Positions 1 to 7,617 are shown, counted from the first letter of the stretch. The stretch is DNA of 64,000 bases from Microbacteriaceae bacterium VKM Ac-2854 (GCA_013205085.1 JABMLH010000009.1:62001-126000); one strand, 5' to 3'. Numbers and translations are program-made. Notes: generated from the letters alone by a model not told the origin.

Positions 1-527
1 CGACGCACACCGGTCAGATCGTCGTGTTCTCGCGCGACGACGCGTGGGGTAAGAGCGACGCGGTCGGCAATCCGATCTCGGAAGCGATCAAGTACTTCGG
101 CGACATCGCCAGTATCGGGCCCTCGCACGAGCAGTTCCTGGTCAAGCGCGTGATCGCGACCGGCGGCCAGACCGTGTCCTGCTGCGACGCCGAGGGGCGC
201 GTCCTCGTGGACGGCAAGCCGTTGGACGGCAGCTACATCTTCGAAGACTTCGACTTCACCGCCGGCACTCTCGACTGCAGCACGTCGCCGCGGTCGCTGC
301 GCTGCTTCGACGAGTACACCGTGCCGGAGGGCTCCGTGTTCGTGCTCGGCGACCACCGCTCGAACTCGAACGATTCGATGGGCAACTGCCGCGGGATCAG
401 CGGACCCATCGACGACTGCGTCAAAGTGGTGCAACAGAGCAACATCGTCGGGCGGGTGTTCGCGGTCGCCTGGCCACTGACCCGGTGGCGCTACTTCGAC
501 GGCGAAGACCCGACGATCACCGGCTGA
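1..527 (+). CDS. lepB: Signal peptidase I (S26 family), 5' end cut by window edge
   Basis: Membrane-bound serine protease that removes signal peptides from exported proteins outside the membrane. The reading frame is open from base 3, so the N-terminus, transmembrane anchor and catalytic serine lie outside the window. Visible motifs are the TGQIVVF strand that follows the serine in this family, the catalytic-lysine box KRVIATGG (lysine codon 144-146) and the GDHRSNSNDS box. Six cysteines (near CC, LDC, LRC, GNC and DDC) are many for this family and suit an oxidising exterior. It ends about 100 bases before a MauE-thioredoxin gene on the same strand and lies near two Tat-exported proteins, so a dedicated role in that cluster is likely, but it could be the housekeeping copy. 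Family call is secure; substrate is inference. Confidence 0.9.
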   Translation, partial: THTGQIVVFSRDDAWGKSDAVGNPISEAIKYFGDIASIGPSHEQFLVKRVIATGGQTVSCCDAEGRVLVDGKPLDGSYIFEDFDFTAGTLDCSTSPRSLRCFDEYTVPEGSVFVLGDHRSNSNDSMGNCRGISGPIDDCVKVVQQSNIVGRVFAVAWPLTRWRYFDGEDPTITG

Positions 528-629
528 GCCCCGGCACCGCGGGAGCGGAACATCCGCGCCGTCTCCGTGTTGTACTTCCGGTACCGCCGATCCCCGAGGA
601 GCGGAACCGATCCCCGAGGAGGATGTGAC

Positions 630-1646
630 GTGACGATCGCACTGGCCGTGGCCGCTGCGCTGGCCGGAGGCGTGCTGCTGGCGAGCGGGATCCTCAAGCT
701 CGGGCGCACGGAGGCCTTCCACCAGAGCCTCCCGCACCTCGGTGTTCCGGCTTTCCTGCGACGTACGCGGGCGTTCGCCCGCGCGTTCCCGTTCGGCGAG
801 ATCGCGCTCGGCCTGGCGATCCTGCTGCTGCCCACGCCGTGGCAGTTCCTGCCGCTGCTGGCCGCCACCGCGCTCTTCGCCGTGTTCTTCGTCGTCTCCG
901 TTCGCGCGAGCCGCGCACCGGAGGAGGTGGAGTGCGAATGCTTCGGCGGGCTCGGCGACGCCCGGATGACCCGCGGCACCGTCGTGCGCAACGGCGTCTT
1001 CCTGGCCCTCGCCCTCGCCGGCCTCCTCGCTCCGGCGTCGCCCGCGTCGGTGTCCGCCGAACTCACCGGCGCCCTGTTCATCCCCCTCCTCGTGTCCGCC
1101 CTCGTGATCGGAGTGCTCGTGATCCGCCGCAACGCCACCAAGAAGCCCACGCCGGGAGCCGCCTTCGGCGCACCCGCACCCGGACCCGCGCCCACTCCCC
1201 CGGCTCCGCCGACGCCGGACGAGGCACCGCTCGTCCTCTACACCGTCGACGGCGAGCCCATCGAACTGGCGGAGTACACGACACCCCCGACCCACCTGGT
1301 CTTCTTCTCCGCCGACTGCTCCTCCTGCCAGAAGCTGGTCGAACGGTTCCGCTGGTGGCCGCACGCGTTGCGCGAGGGCGACGAGTTGCAGCCGGTCTTC
1401 CTGGGCGCCAAGGAGGACTTCGCCGACTACGAGGTCTTCGCGCCGCTGCTCGAGTACGCGCTCTACGACCCCCGACGCGCCGTGGCCCGCCGCCTCGGCC
1501 TGCAGGGCACGCCCGGAGCGGTCTACCTGGACACCGAGCACCCACTCGGGCGGGGCTGGGTCGCCGGCGAGGTCGCCATCGAGGCCGTCGTCGTCCGTCC
1601 CGGCTTCTTCGAGGAACACGGCAACGGGGTACGAGCCGCGGAGTGA
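630..1646 (+). CDS. MauE/DoxX-like membrane protein fused to a thioredoxin-like domain
   Basis: 338 residues. The N-terminal ~165 residues form four or five membrane segments with the MauE-type ECECFGG motif (Cys102, Cys104). A Pro/Ala linker (about 173-197) leads to a thioredoxin-like domain with a CSSC redox motif (230-233) and a cis-proline-type GTPGAVYL segment near 293-300. Fusions of this sort are thought to shuttle electrons across the membrane to make or repair disulfides in exported proteins. I chose GTG 630 over an in-frame GTG at 567 because GAGGAGG sits just upstream at proper spacing and the membrane domain begins there. The next gene downstream encodes a Cys-containing Tat substrate, a plausible client. 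Domain calls are good; the reaction direction is unknown. Confidence 0.8.
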   Translation: MTIALAVAAALAGGVLLASGILKLGRTEAFHQSLPHLGVPAFLRRTRAFARAFPFGEIALGLAILLLPTPWQFLPLLAATALFAVFFVVSVRASRAPEEVECECFGGLGDARMTRGTVVRNGVFLALALAGLLAPASPASVSAELTGALFIPLLVSALVIGVLVIRRNATKKPTPGAAFGAPAPGPAPTPPAPPTPDEAPLVLYTVDGEPIELAEYTTPPTHLVFFSADCSSCQKLVERFRWWPHALREGDELQPVFLGAKEDFADYEVFAPLLEYALYDPRRAVARRLGLQGTPGAVYLDTEHPLGRGWVAGEVAIEAVVVRPGFFEEHGNGVRAAE

Positions 1647-1723
1647 CGGCTGCCCTAAAGGGTACGTGGTGGACATGTTTGATTAGTCTTTCCGACCCAA
1701 TCCGCCATTCCGGTCTTTTTTGC

Positions 1724-1760
1724 GTGAGAGCGTTCCTCCTGAACGAATAACCCCTCTCAC
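1724..1760 (+). promoter_or_regulatory. Nested stem-loop in leader of the first Tat protein gene
   Basis: GTGAGAG (1724-1730) pairs with CTCTCAC (1754-1760) and encloses a smaller hairpin, CGTTC (1731-1735) with GAACG (1741-1745). A run of six T lies just before it at 1715-1720. It is 56 bases ahead of the start codon at 1817. It may be an attenuator, an mRNA-stability element or a protein-binding site; nothing in the sequence chooses between these. Confidence 0.4.
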
Positions 1761-1816
1761 CGATATTTCGGTTCGCGCCCCGAACGGCCCGCGCCGGATG
1801 AGAAAGGCCATTCCCC

Positions 1817-2461
1817 ATGGACAACAACAGCATCCCCGCCGTCACGAACGACGCCGTCACCTCCCGCGGCCGCCGCACCCTGATCAAGGGTGCTGCGTGG
1901 ACCCTTCCCGTCGTCGCCGCGGCCACCGCCGCGCCGGCCGCCGTGGCGTCCGACCCGACCACCCCGGTCTGCCCGACCTGCATCAAGCCGGGCGTGCTCG
2001 GCGCGATCACCACCCAGGCCGTCGTCCTGGGCAACACCGGCGCGCTGCTCTTCGCGGGCGCCCTGGGCCTGGACTCGACCAGCTGCAACCTGAGCCTGTT
2101 CCAGCCGCTCTACACCTCGATCGTCACCGCGGCGACCCTGACCATGAGCGACAACACCACGCACACCGGCGTCGGCCTGGGCTCCGGTACCGGCACCTTC
2201 GGCCAGCTGGGCGCCCTGCCGGGCTCCTTCCTGTTCAACAACATCCACTTCCCGAACGGCGTCTACCTCGCCAACAGCAACCCGGTGCGCCCGACCAAGA
2301 TCACGGTCAACCTCACCATCGCGCTGATCGGCCTGCCCAGCCTGATCACGATCCAGTGCCCCGTCTCGCTGACCTGGGACCTGAACGTGTTCGGCGTCGG
2401 CACCGTCATCTTCGGCGCCGGTACCATCAACTACACCGGCGTGGCGACCCCCGTCGTCTGA
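1817..2461 (+). CDS. Tat-exported cysteine-containing surface/secreted protein, unknown function
   Basis: 214 residues. A twin-arginine signal (RGRR at 17-20, followed by TLIKGAAWTLPVVAAATAAP, cleavage probably after AVAS near residue 45) sends the folded protein out through Tat. The mature part is rich in Thr, Gly, Val and Ile in alternating patterns, suggesting a beta-sandwich, and has four cysteines: a CPTC pair at 52-55 and two later single residues. No catalytic motif is visible. A ribosome-binding site AGAAAGG (1801-1807) supports the ATG. The neighbouring MauE-thioredoxin and signal peptidase could assist oxidation or processing. Its signal peptide closely resembles that of the gene at 6493-7221, so the two are probably a family of wall or surface proteins. 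No function can be assigned. Confidence 0.8.
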   Translation: MDNNSIPAVTNDAVTSRGRRTLIKGAAWTLPVVAAATAAPAAVASDPTTPVCPTCIKPGVLGAITTQAVVLGNTGALLFAGALGLDSTSCNLSLFQPLYTSIVTAATLTMSDNTTHTGVGLGSGTGTFGQLGALPGSFLFNNIHFPNGVYLANSNPVRPTKITVNLTIALIGLPSLITIQCPVSLTWDLNVFGVGTVIFGAGTINYTGVATPVV

Positions 2462-2477
2462 GCCTCGGCTCCCGCCT

Positions 2478-2511
2478 GAAGCGGGCGCGACCTTCGGGTC
2501 GCGCCCGCTTC
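2478..2511. terminator. Strong bidirectional hairpin terminator
   Basis: A perfect 15-bp stem (2478-2492 with 2497-2511) closed by a TTCG tetraloop starts 16 bases after the Tat gene stop at 2461. It also lies beyond the 3' end of the convergent regulator gene at 2544-3191, so it probably serves both. Confidence 0.9.
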
Positions 2512-2543
2512 TGCGTTTCCCGGGCGGCCCGATCCATCGGGAT

Positions 2544-3191
2544 TCAGAGCGGATCCACCCAGCCGTGCTCCTCGAGCGCCCGGCGCAGCGATACCCGATT
2601 CTTCGCCCGCTCCCCGCCGAGCCGCTTGCGCACGTTCGCCAGGTGCACGCGCACCGTGTTCGGGCTCATACCCAGACGCGCGCCGATCTCCTCGATCGAC
2701 GGCTCCTCGGCCGAGACCATCAGTTCGACCACGTCGCGTTCGCGAGGGGTGAGGTCGTCGCCGCGGGCGGTGAGCGAGTTCTGCCAGGCCTCGCCGAAGG
2801 TGTCCTGTCGCCGCGCGTGCCCCGCCAGTGCGTGATCGACGACGTCGAGCAGGGGCGCCAGCGGCCCCTTCTCCCGCAGCACCGCGTAGGCGCCGGCGAA
2901 CCGACCGGCCTGGGCGACCGGATCCGCGTCGTCCGCCACCTGCAGGATGACCCGGGCGCCACGTTCCGTGAGCTCGCGCACCATCATCGGTACCAGCGAG
3001 GCCCGCTCCGGGTCGTGGCCGATGATGACCACACCGCCGCGGCACGCGCGCCAGTCGCCGCCGCGGGCGATGGTCTCGACGTTGGGCCGGATCCGCGCCT
3101 CCGTGCCGAGATAGAGCGCCGCCGCCTCCGCCTCCAGGCGCGACGGGTGCACGATCGAGATGTGCGTCACCTCCCGGTCCGACGTCGCCAT
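2544..3191 (-). CDS. LuxR-family regulator with degenerate receiver-like domain
   Basis: 215 residues. The C-terminus (about 147-205) is a clear LuxR/NarL helix-turn-helix (LTPRERDVVEL, then GMSPNTVRVHLANVRKRLG). The N-terminal ~125 residues have the length of a response-regulator receiver, but the usual acidic start and phospho-aspartate context are not evident, so phosphorylation may not control it. It is divergent from a second regulator (3233-3841) across only 41 bases, and both end in the same pattern, roughly R..LR.AL.E.GW..PL, marking them as related. ATG 3191 is preceded by GGAAG at a 7-base spacing. Likely targets are the neighbouring Tat, peptide or transporter genes (inference from position). 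Confidence 0.82.
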   Translation of the reverse strand: MATSDREVTHISIVHPSRLEAEAAALYLGTEARIRPNVETIARGGDWRACRGGVVIIGHDPERASLVPMMVRELTERGARVILQVADDADPVAQAGRFAGAYAVLREKGPLAPLLDVVDHALAGHARRQDTFGEAWQNSLTARGDDLTPRERDVVELMVSAEEPSIEEIGARLGMSPNTVRVHLANVRKRLGGERAKNRVSLRRALEEHGWVDPL

Positions 3192-3220
3192 CAGCGAGCT
3201 TCCGACAACGGCCCAGCCCG

Positions 3221-3226
3221 TAGGCT
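3221..3226 (+). promoter_or_regulatory. -10 box TAGGCT for leaderless transcription of the regulator at 3233
   Basis: TAGGCT fits the actinobacterial TANNNT -10 pattern. Exactly six bases (GCCCCT) separate it from the GTG at 3233, which puts the transcription start at or next to the first base of the start codon. No ribosome-binding site fits between them. Confidence 0.6.
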
Positions 3227-3232
3227 GCCCCT

Positions 3233-3841
3233 GTGATCGTGGACATCGTGGACGACCTGCCCTTCATCCGGGCCGCGCTCGCCATCGCCCTGCCCGAGAC
3301 CGACGCCGCCGTGCAGCTGCGGGTGTCGGCCGCGAGCTGGACCGAGTACTCGCAGTCCTGGGCCCGCCTGTCGGACGTCACGGTCTTCCGCGCAGAACTG
3401 ATCGACCACGTCCCGGCCGCCCTGAAGGTGCGCGCCCTCGCCGCGCTCGACGTCGCGCCGATCGCACTGCTGAACGCGCCCGCCCCGCCGCACGAGGCGC
3501 GGCTGCTGCAGGCCGGCGCCGTCGGCATCGTCTACGCGTCGGACGAACTGGCCACCCTGATCGAGCGGATCACCGACCCGGTGCGCCGCGTGGCGGCACC
3601 GCCCGCTCCCAGCTCGATCGACCTCAGCGACCGCGAGCTGCAGATCGCCTGCCTCTACTGCGGTCGCTCCGCGCCGTCGGCGGCCTCCCTCGGTCGCACC
3701 CTGCGCCTGCAGGAACGCACCGTTCGGCGCCATCTCTCGCGCGCCCGCGAACCGTTCAAGCTCGCCGGCATCGACGTCTCGACGCGGATGAAGCTGCGCG
3801 CCGCCCTGATCGAGGACGGCTGGCTGCTCCCCGCGCTCTGA
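3233..3841 (+). CDS. LuxR-type regulator with vestigial receiver domain
   Basis: 202 residues. The start, MIVDIVDDLPFIRAAL, is the typical opening of a NarL-type receiver with its acidic pair, but the middle strand that should carry the phospho-aspartate reads SDVTVFRAEL, so phosphoryl acceptance is doubtful. The C-terminus (131-185) is a LuxR-like helix-turn-helix with an LSDRELQIACL start and an ERTVRRHLSRAREPF recognition region. It is divergent from a related regulator at 2544-3191. The TAGGCT box six bases before GTG 3233 points to a leaderless message. No histidine kinase is visible nearby. It probably controls the surrounding export genes together with its neighbour (inference). Confidence 0.78.
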   Translation: MIVDIVDDLPFIRAALAIALPETDAAVQLRVSAASWTEYSQSWARLSDVTVFRAELIDHVPAALKVRALAALDVAPIALLNAPAPPHEARLLQAGAVGIVYASDELATLIERITDPVRRVAAPPAPSSIDLSDRELQIACLYCGRSAPSAASLGRTLRLQERTVRRHLSRAREPFKLAGIDVSTRMKLRAALIEDGWLLPAL

Positions 3842-4115
3842 GGCGCTCGATGGCGAACGTCGGTGCAGTGGATCCTCCCCCGTCGGGCGTCACCGCGGAG
3901 GTGACGCTCGACGAGCGTGATCCGACCCGGCGCGTCACGCAAACGCGCGAGCGGTCGAAAGAGGCGAGGAATCCGCACCTCCTCCATCGCACCATGGGGA
4001 CGCGGGGTGCATCTGGCGCCAAAAGACGCAGCAGCTCACTCCATCGGAGGGGAGAACGGGGCACATCGGCGGCCGGCAGCCGACCCCCGAAATGGGACCG
4101 CGTCGCCGGCTCGTG

Positions 4116-5390
4116 CTATTCGTAGCGCAGGGCGTCGATCGGGTTCTGCCGGGCGGCCCTGGCAGCCGGCAGCGTACCGGCGACGAAGGCGATCAGCATC
4201 ACAACGAACACGACCGCGGCCACCGCGAGCGGATCGAAGGCGATCAGGGTCAACCCCGGCAGGTCGGCCAGCAGCGATCCGGACAGGGCGGCCGACACGA
4301 TGGAACCGAGCACGATGCCCACGAGCGCGCCGAGCGCACTGCCGAGGAAGCCGATGAAGACCGCCTCGGCGCTGAAGAGCACGAAGATCCGGCCGCCGCC
4401 CAGCCCCATCGCCTTCATCAGGCCGATCTCGCGCGTACGCTCCTGCACGCTCATCAGCAGCGTGTTGACGATGCCGAAGCCCGCCGCGATCAGCGCGATC
4501 ACGGCGAAGGCGTTCAGAACGCCGACGATTCCATCGATCACCGCCTTGAACGCGCCGATCTGATCCTCGACCGTCTGGCCCTCGTAGCCGTCGTCCGTCA
4601 GGGCCGTCTTGATCGTCGCGAGCGGCGAGGAGGAATCGAATCGGGCCGTGGCCGAGAGATAGCCGTCGGCTCCCACCGCCGCCCCTCCCACGGCCTCGGC
4701 CGTCGCCAATGCCGACATCAGCGTCTCGTTGACCGATGCGCCGCTCCCCGCGCCCAGCGTCGCCTCCTGCACGCCGGAAACCACGGCGTCGAGGACCGCC
4801 GGCTCCCCCGCGACGTCGGTCACGCCCAGGTGCACGGTCGTGCCGACCGCGGCCGTGTTCGACGCGAAGCCGAGCGGCTTCACGAACGAGACGGGCAGCG
4901 CGATCTGCGCCTGGGTCGCGTCGTTGTCCGGCTCGTCTCCGGCGGCGAGCTCGAGCGTCATCCCGGTCACCAAGGCAGAGACGCTGAGCTGGTACTTGTC
5001 GCCCTCTCCGCTCTGCACGTAGTCGGGAGAGGCGGACAGATCGGCCGTCACCGAGGTGATGCCCGGGATCGTCGCGATCGCGTCCAGGTCGCTCTGCGCC
5101 AGAGCCGGCGTCGATCCGAACGCGCTCTGCACCGTCGCGGCGTCGGGGTCGTACTTCGTCGGTCCATCCGCGCTGCTGCGGTTCTCCGGTTGCTTCGTGA
5201 CGGTGAGCACATCCTTCGCGCCGATGCTGCTGACTGTGGCGTCGACGTACTGCGAGATCCCGGTGCCGATTCCGTTCGTGATCGTGAGCGTGAGCGCGCC
5301 GATGAAGATCGCGATCACCGTGAGCGAGGTGCGCAGCCGACTGCGGAAGCTGTTGGCTACCGCACACCGCAACAGGTCGATCAGCCTCAT
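4116..5390 (-). CDS. ABC transporter permease, MacB/FtsX family
   Basis: 424 residues. Architecture is MacB-like: an N-terminal membrane helix (about 20-42), a large extracytoplasmic region with beta-rich periplasmic-core character, then three C-terminal membrane helices. The segment RTREIGLMKAMG precedes the first of the last three helices, as expected for this family. These permeases act mechanically on, or export, substrates outside the membrane rather than importing solutes. ATG 5388-5390 overlaps the TGA of the ATPase gene (ATGA), so the two are translationally coupled. A longer reading from 5471 would run well into the ATPase gene and is unlikely. The substrate is unknown; the nearby 35-residue peptide and Tat proteins are candidates by position only. 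Confidence 0.88.
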   Translation of the reverse strand: MRLIDLLRCAVANSFRSRLRTSLTVIAIFIGALTLTITNGIGTGISQYVDATVSSIGAKDVLTVTKQPENRSSADGPTKYDPDAATVQSAFGSTPALAQSDLDAIATIPGITSVTADLSASPDYVQSGEGDKYQLSVSALVTGMTLELAAGDEPDNDATQAQIALPVSFVKPLGFASNTAAVGTTVHLGVTDVAGEPAVLDAVVSGVQEATLGAGSGASVNETLMSALATAEAVGGAAVGADGYLSATARFDSSSPLATIKTALTDDGYEGQTVEDQIGAFKAVIDGIVGVLNAFAVIALIAAGFGIVNTLLMSVQERTREIGLMKAMGLGGGRIFVLFSAEAVFIGFLGSALGALVGIVLGSIVSAALSGSLLADLPGLTLIAFDPLAVAAVVFVVMLIAFVAGTLPAARAARQNPIDALRYE

Positions 5391-6184
5391 GCCGCCTCCC
5401 CCGCCGGCCCCATCGGCCGCGCCGACTCGTCGACGATCAAACCGTCGCGGATGTGCACCCGCCGATCGCATCGGGCCGCAAGCTCCTCGTCGTGCGTCAC
5501 GATGATCACGGTGATGCCGCGCTCGCGGTTCAGCCGGAAGAGGATCTCCTCGACGATGCCGCCGGTGGTCGAGTCGAGATTGCCGGTCGGCTCGTCGGCG
5601 AAGATCACCTCGGGATCCCCGACGAGCGCTCGGGCGATCACCACGCGCTGCTTCTGTCCGCCGGAGAGCTCCGTGGCCCGATTCTTCGCCTTCGACTCGA
5701 GCCCGAGCTGCTCCAGGGCCGCCATCCCCCGGCGCTTGCGCTCACGGGCGCCGACGCCGGCGATCGCGAGCGGTAGGGTCACGTTCTCCAGCACCGATGC
5801 GTTGGGAGTGAGGAAGAACTGCTGGAAGACGAAGCCGAAGGTGCGATTGCGCACGTGCGCGAGTTCCGCGCCGGAGAGCTCACGGGCATCCTGGCCGCCG
5901 ACAAACAGCTCGCCTCGGCTGGGCTCGTCCAGTAACGCGAGGATGTGCATGAGGGTGGACTTGCCACTGCCGCTCTTGCCGACGATCGCGAGCGTCTCGC
6001 CGCGGCGCACGGCGAGGGTCACGCCCTTCAGTGCCCGGAAGCGCGCATCGCCGCGACCGTAGTTCTTCCGGATCATCACGGCCTCCAGCACCGGCGTCTC
6101 CCGATACCCCTCGGCCGTCGTCGGCCTGTCGCGCTCGGACGGTCTGCGCGCCGGCGCGGGCGCGAGATGCTGACTTCTACTCAT
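5387..6184 (-). CDS. ABC transporter ATP-binding protein, MacB/LolD type
   Basis: 265 residues. All nucleotide-binding motifs are intact: Walker A GKSGSGKST (69-77), the signature LSGGQKQR (173-180), Walker B VIFADEPTGN and the switch histidine (His231). The LDSTTGG segment after Walker B is characteristic of LolD/MacB ATPases, which power the permease encoded downstream by a 4-base overlap. The first ~35 residues are a poorly conserved extension; an internal ATG at 6076 would give a minimal domain, so the start is uncertain. A terminator at 6224-6263 separates it from the small peptide gene upstream, implying its own promoter in 6185-6223 or read-through. Confidence 0.9.
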   Translation of the reverse strand: MSRSQHLAPAPARRPSERDRPTTAEGYRETPVLEAVMIRKNYGRGDARFRALKGVTLAVRRGETLAIVGKSGSGKSTLMHILALLDEPSRGELFVGGQDARELSGAELAHVRNRTFGFVFQQFFLTPNASVLENVTLPLAIAGVGARERKRRGMAALEQLGLESKAKNRATELSGGQKQRVVIARALVGDPEVIFADEPTGNLDSTTGGIVEEILFRLNRERGITVIIVTHDEELAARCDRRVHIRDGLIVDESARPMGPAGEAA

Positions 6185-6223
6185 GTATCAATGCTCTCGT
6201 TCGGGGGGCACGGATGCAAACGA

Positions 6224-6263
6224 CGATCGCCCCGCCCGCCGGACGAGGCGGACGGGGCGATCG
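6224..6263 (-). terminator. Hairpin terminator after the small peptide gene
   Basis: A 17-bp stem (6224-6240 with 6247-6263) with one C-A mismatch and a six-base loop lies 12 bases beyond the stop of the 35-residue peptide gene and before the transporter genes. It would limit read-through from the peptide gene into the ABC transporter. Confidence 0.85.
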
Positions 6264-6275
6264 CGTCGGATCGAT

Positions 6276-6383
6276 CTAGCCGAAGAACGGGAAGATCGAG
6301 TAGAGGAAGTTGCCGACGGACGTGCCGACGCCGCTGCCGAAGGAGAAGAGGTTGCCCCAGAGGGTGGTGAGGAACTCGATCAT
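6276..6383 (-). CDS. Small 35-residue hydrophobic glycine-rich peptide (candidate secreted peptide)
   Basis: ATG 6383 to TAG 6276 encodes 35 residues starting MIEFLTTLWGNLF, with a central glycine-rich stretch FGSGVGTSVGNF and the ending SIFPFFG. It is strongly hydrophobic and aromatic, has one acidic residue, no basic residue and no cysteine. Every one of its 35 sense codons ends in G or C, as in real genes here, which is unlikely for random DNA. It sits between hairpins (6420-6488 upstream, 6224-6263 downstream), after a Tat-exported protein gene and before a MacB-type ABC transporter, a layout like small exported peptides or membrane-active toxins with a dedicated exporter. The ribosome-binding site is weak (GAG about 6 bases before ATG). 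It could also be a short membrane subunit. Existence is probable; function unknown. Confidence 0.65.
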   Translation of the reverse strand: MIEFLTTLWGNLFSFGSGVGTSVGNFLYSIFPFFG

Positions 6384-6419
6384 GATGACTCGTTTCGTTT
6401 GGGTTGGGATGGGGGTGGT

Positions 6420-6488
6420 GCGGCCGGACGGCCGCGAGCCGCCCCGGGCGCACCCGGGACGGCTCCGACGGAGGGCGCGAGCCCTCCG
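6420..6488 (-). terminator. Three consecutive hairpins downstream of the second Tat gene
   Basis: Hairpin 6469-6488 has a perfect 8-bp stem with a GCGA loop and starts 5 bases after the stop at 6493. Next comes 6436-6465 (GAGCCG/CGGCTC enclosing two CCCGGG blocks), then 6420-6435 (GCGGCCG/CGGCCGC). Together they form a strongly folded region that should end or attenuate transcription from the Tat gene into the small peptide gene. Confidence 0.75.
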
Positions 6489-6492
6489 AAGA

Positions 6493-7221
6493 TCAGGCGC
6501 GCAGGTTCAGCGGATGAGAGGCGCCGGTGTTCGCGTGCACGGTCGTGCTCGACGGGAACGAGCCGGTGTAGTCCGGGTCGAAGGCGATGCTCGGGGCGTA
6601 GGCCGTGCCCACCAGGACCGACTTGGTGTACTGCACCCACACGAAGGGCTGCCACTGGCCGTTGACGATGAATCCCACGTAGGGCAGGTCGGTCGACCAA
6701 CGGATCCATCCGGTGGACAACGATCCGGGGCCCCAGTTGCAGTGGTAGCCGTCGGCGACGTCTCCTGCCGGGCTCATGTTCAGCTGCGGATCCGTGGTCA
6801 CCATGCCGGACGTCGTAGCGACGGCGCCGCCCGTCGGAACGATCACCTTGAGGTCGGTCGTCGTCGTGACGGTCGGCTGGCCGGCGAGCGTCGCGCGCAG
6901 CACGCTGTCTTCGGAGCCGGCGCGCACACCGGTGATCGTTGCCGTGCCGTTGGAGTCGGTGGTCACGGTCACGGTCTGCAGCTGCGCGTAGCCGCTCTCG
7001 ATCTGCAGCTCGATGGTCTTGGACGCCACATCGCTGCCGGCGAGCGTCACGGTGATCGGCCCGTAGAGGGTCCCGGGCTGCACGGGAGCCGGCATCGACA
7101 GCGTGATCGTGGTCTGCGAGGCGGCGGCCATCGGCGCTGCCGTCGCCACGGCGACCACGGGAAGGGTCCAGGCGGCGGCCGCGACGACAGCGCGACGGGA
7201 GGTGTTCGAGGTTTCGGTCAT
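6493..7221 (-). CDS. Tat-exported protein with Ig-like repeat domain, unknown function
   Basis: 242 residues from ATG 7221. The signal (RR at 9-10, then AVVAAAAWTLPVVAVATAAP) matches that of the protein at 1817-2461 almost motif for motif. The mature part begins with a bacterial-Ig-like region (about 36-115: alternating hydrophobic/Thr strands with LYGPITVTLAG and TDSNGTATITGV), followed by a Trp/Tyr-rich C-terminal region (GYHCNWGPG, WIRWSTDLPYVGFIVNGQW). There is one cysteine. A ribosome-binding site GAAAGG is about 12 bases upstream; a longer frame to 7350 lacks a signal peptide and is unlikely. It resembles secreted or wall-associated carbohydrate-binding or adhesion proteins, but no catalytic site is seen. 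It heads the minus-strand group with the small peptide and the ABC transporter. Confidence 0.78.
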   Translation of the reverse strand: MTETSNTSRRAVVAAAAWTLPVVAVATAAPMAAASQTTITLSMPAPVQPGTLYGPITVTLAGSDVASKTIELQIESGYAQLQTVTVTTDSNGTATITGVRAGSEDSVLRATLAGQPTVTTTTDLKVIVPTGGAVATTSGMVTTDPQLNMSPAGDVADGYHCNWGPGSLSTGWIRWSTDLPYVGFIVNGQWQPFVWVQYTKSVLVGTAYAPSIAFDPDYTGSFPSSTTVHANTGASHPLNLRA

Positions 7222-7318
7222 GCGGGTTGTTTGCCTTTCGGGCCGGTGGGGATGCCGGGCGGGACGGTGGGCGGATCCTGCGCCGGTCGACACCCTGCGA
7301 GGTGAGGACTGCTCGTGA

Positions 7319-7378
7319 ACGTTAGCCAGTTCTGTCGCCCGTCCCCACATCCGTATCGGAGGCCGGTATCGGCCTCCG
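7319..7378 (-). promoter_or_regulatory. Candidate promoter with upstream palindrome for the second Tat gene
   Basis: On the minus strand TAACGT (7324-7319) fits a TANNNT -10 box; the -35 position (TGGGGA) is poor. Just upstream lies a perfect inverted repeat, CGGAGGCCG (7357-7365), GTAT, CGGCCTCCG (7370-7378). A weak -35 with a palindrome next to it is the layout of an activator-dependent promoter; one of the LuxR-type regulators at 2544-3841 is a candidate (inference). Confidence 0.4.
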
Positions 7379-7617
7379 CGAACCGGACGTACCCCGGATG
7401 CACCGCCGCGCCGCGTCCGACGCGACCGGATCCGGGATGCGACGCCGCATCGTGTACCCCGATCGACGCCGAATCCGCGCCGGGGGACGCGCAGAACTGT
7501 CCCCCGTTCCGCCCGGAATCGTGTCCCCCACCTGTCGCAGCACCGACGTTTTCAGTCGCCGAGTTTCACTTCACCAGGCGGTCGGGGCCCTCGCCGACAC
7601 CCCCCGTTAACGACGAA

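Noticed and set aside
3842-4115. Small genes between the LuxR gene and the ABC permease
   Set aside because: Frames are short, rich in Arg/Pro and lack ribosome-binding sites or consistent G/C third positions; only a weak ACGCTC/GAGCGT hairpin (3904-3918) was seen.
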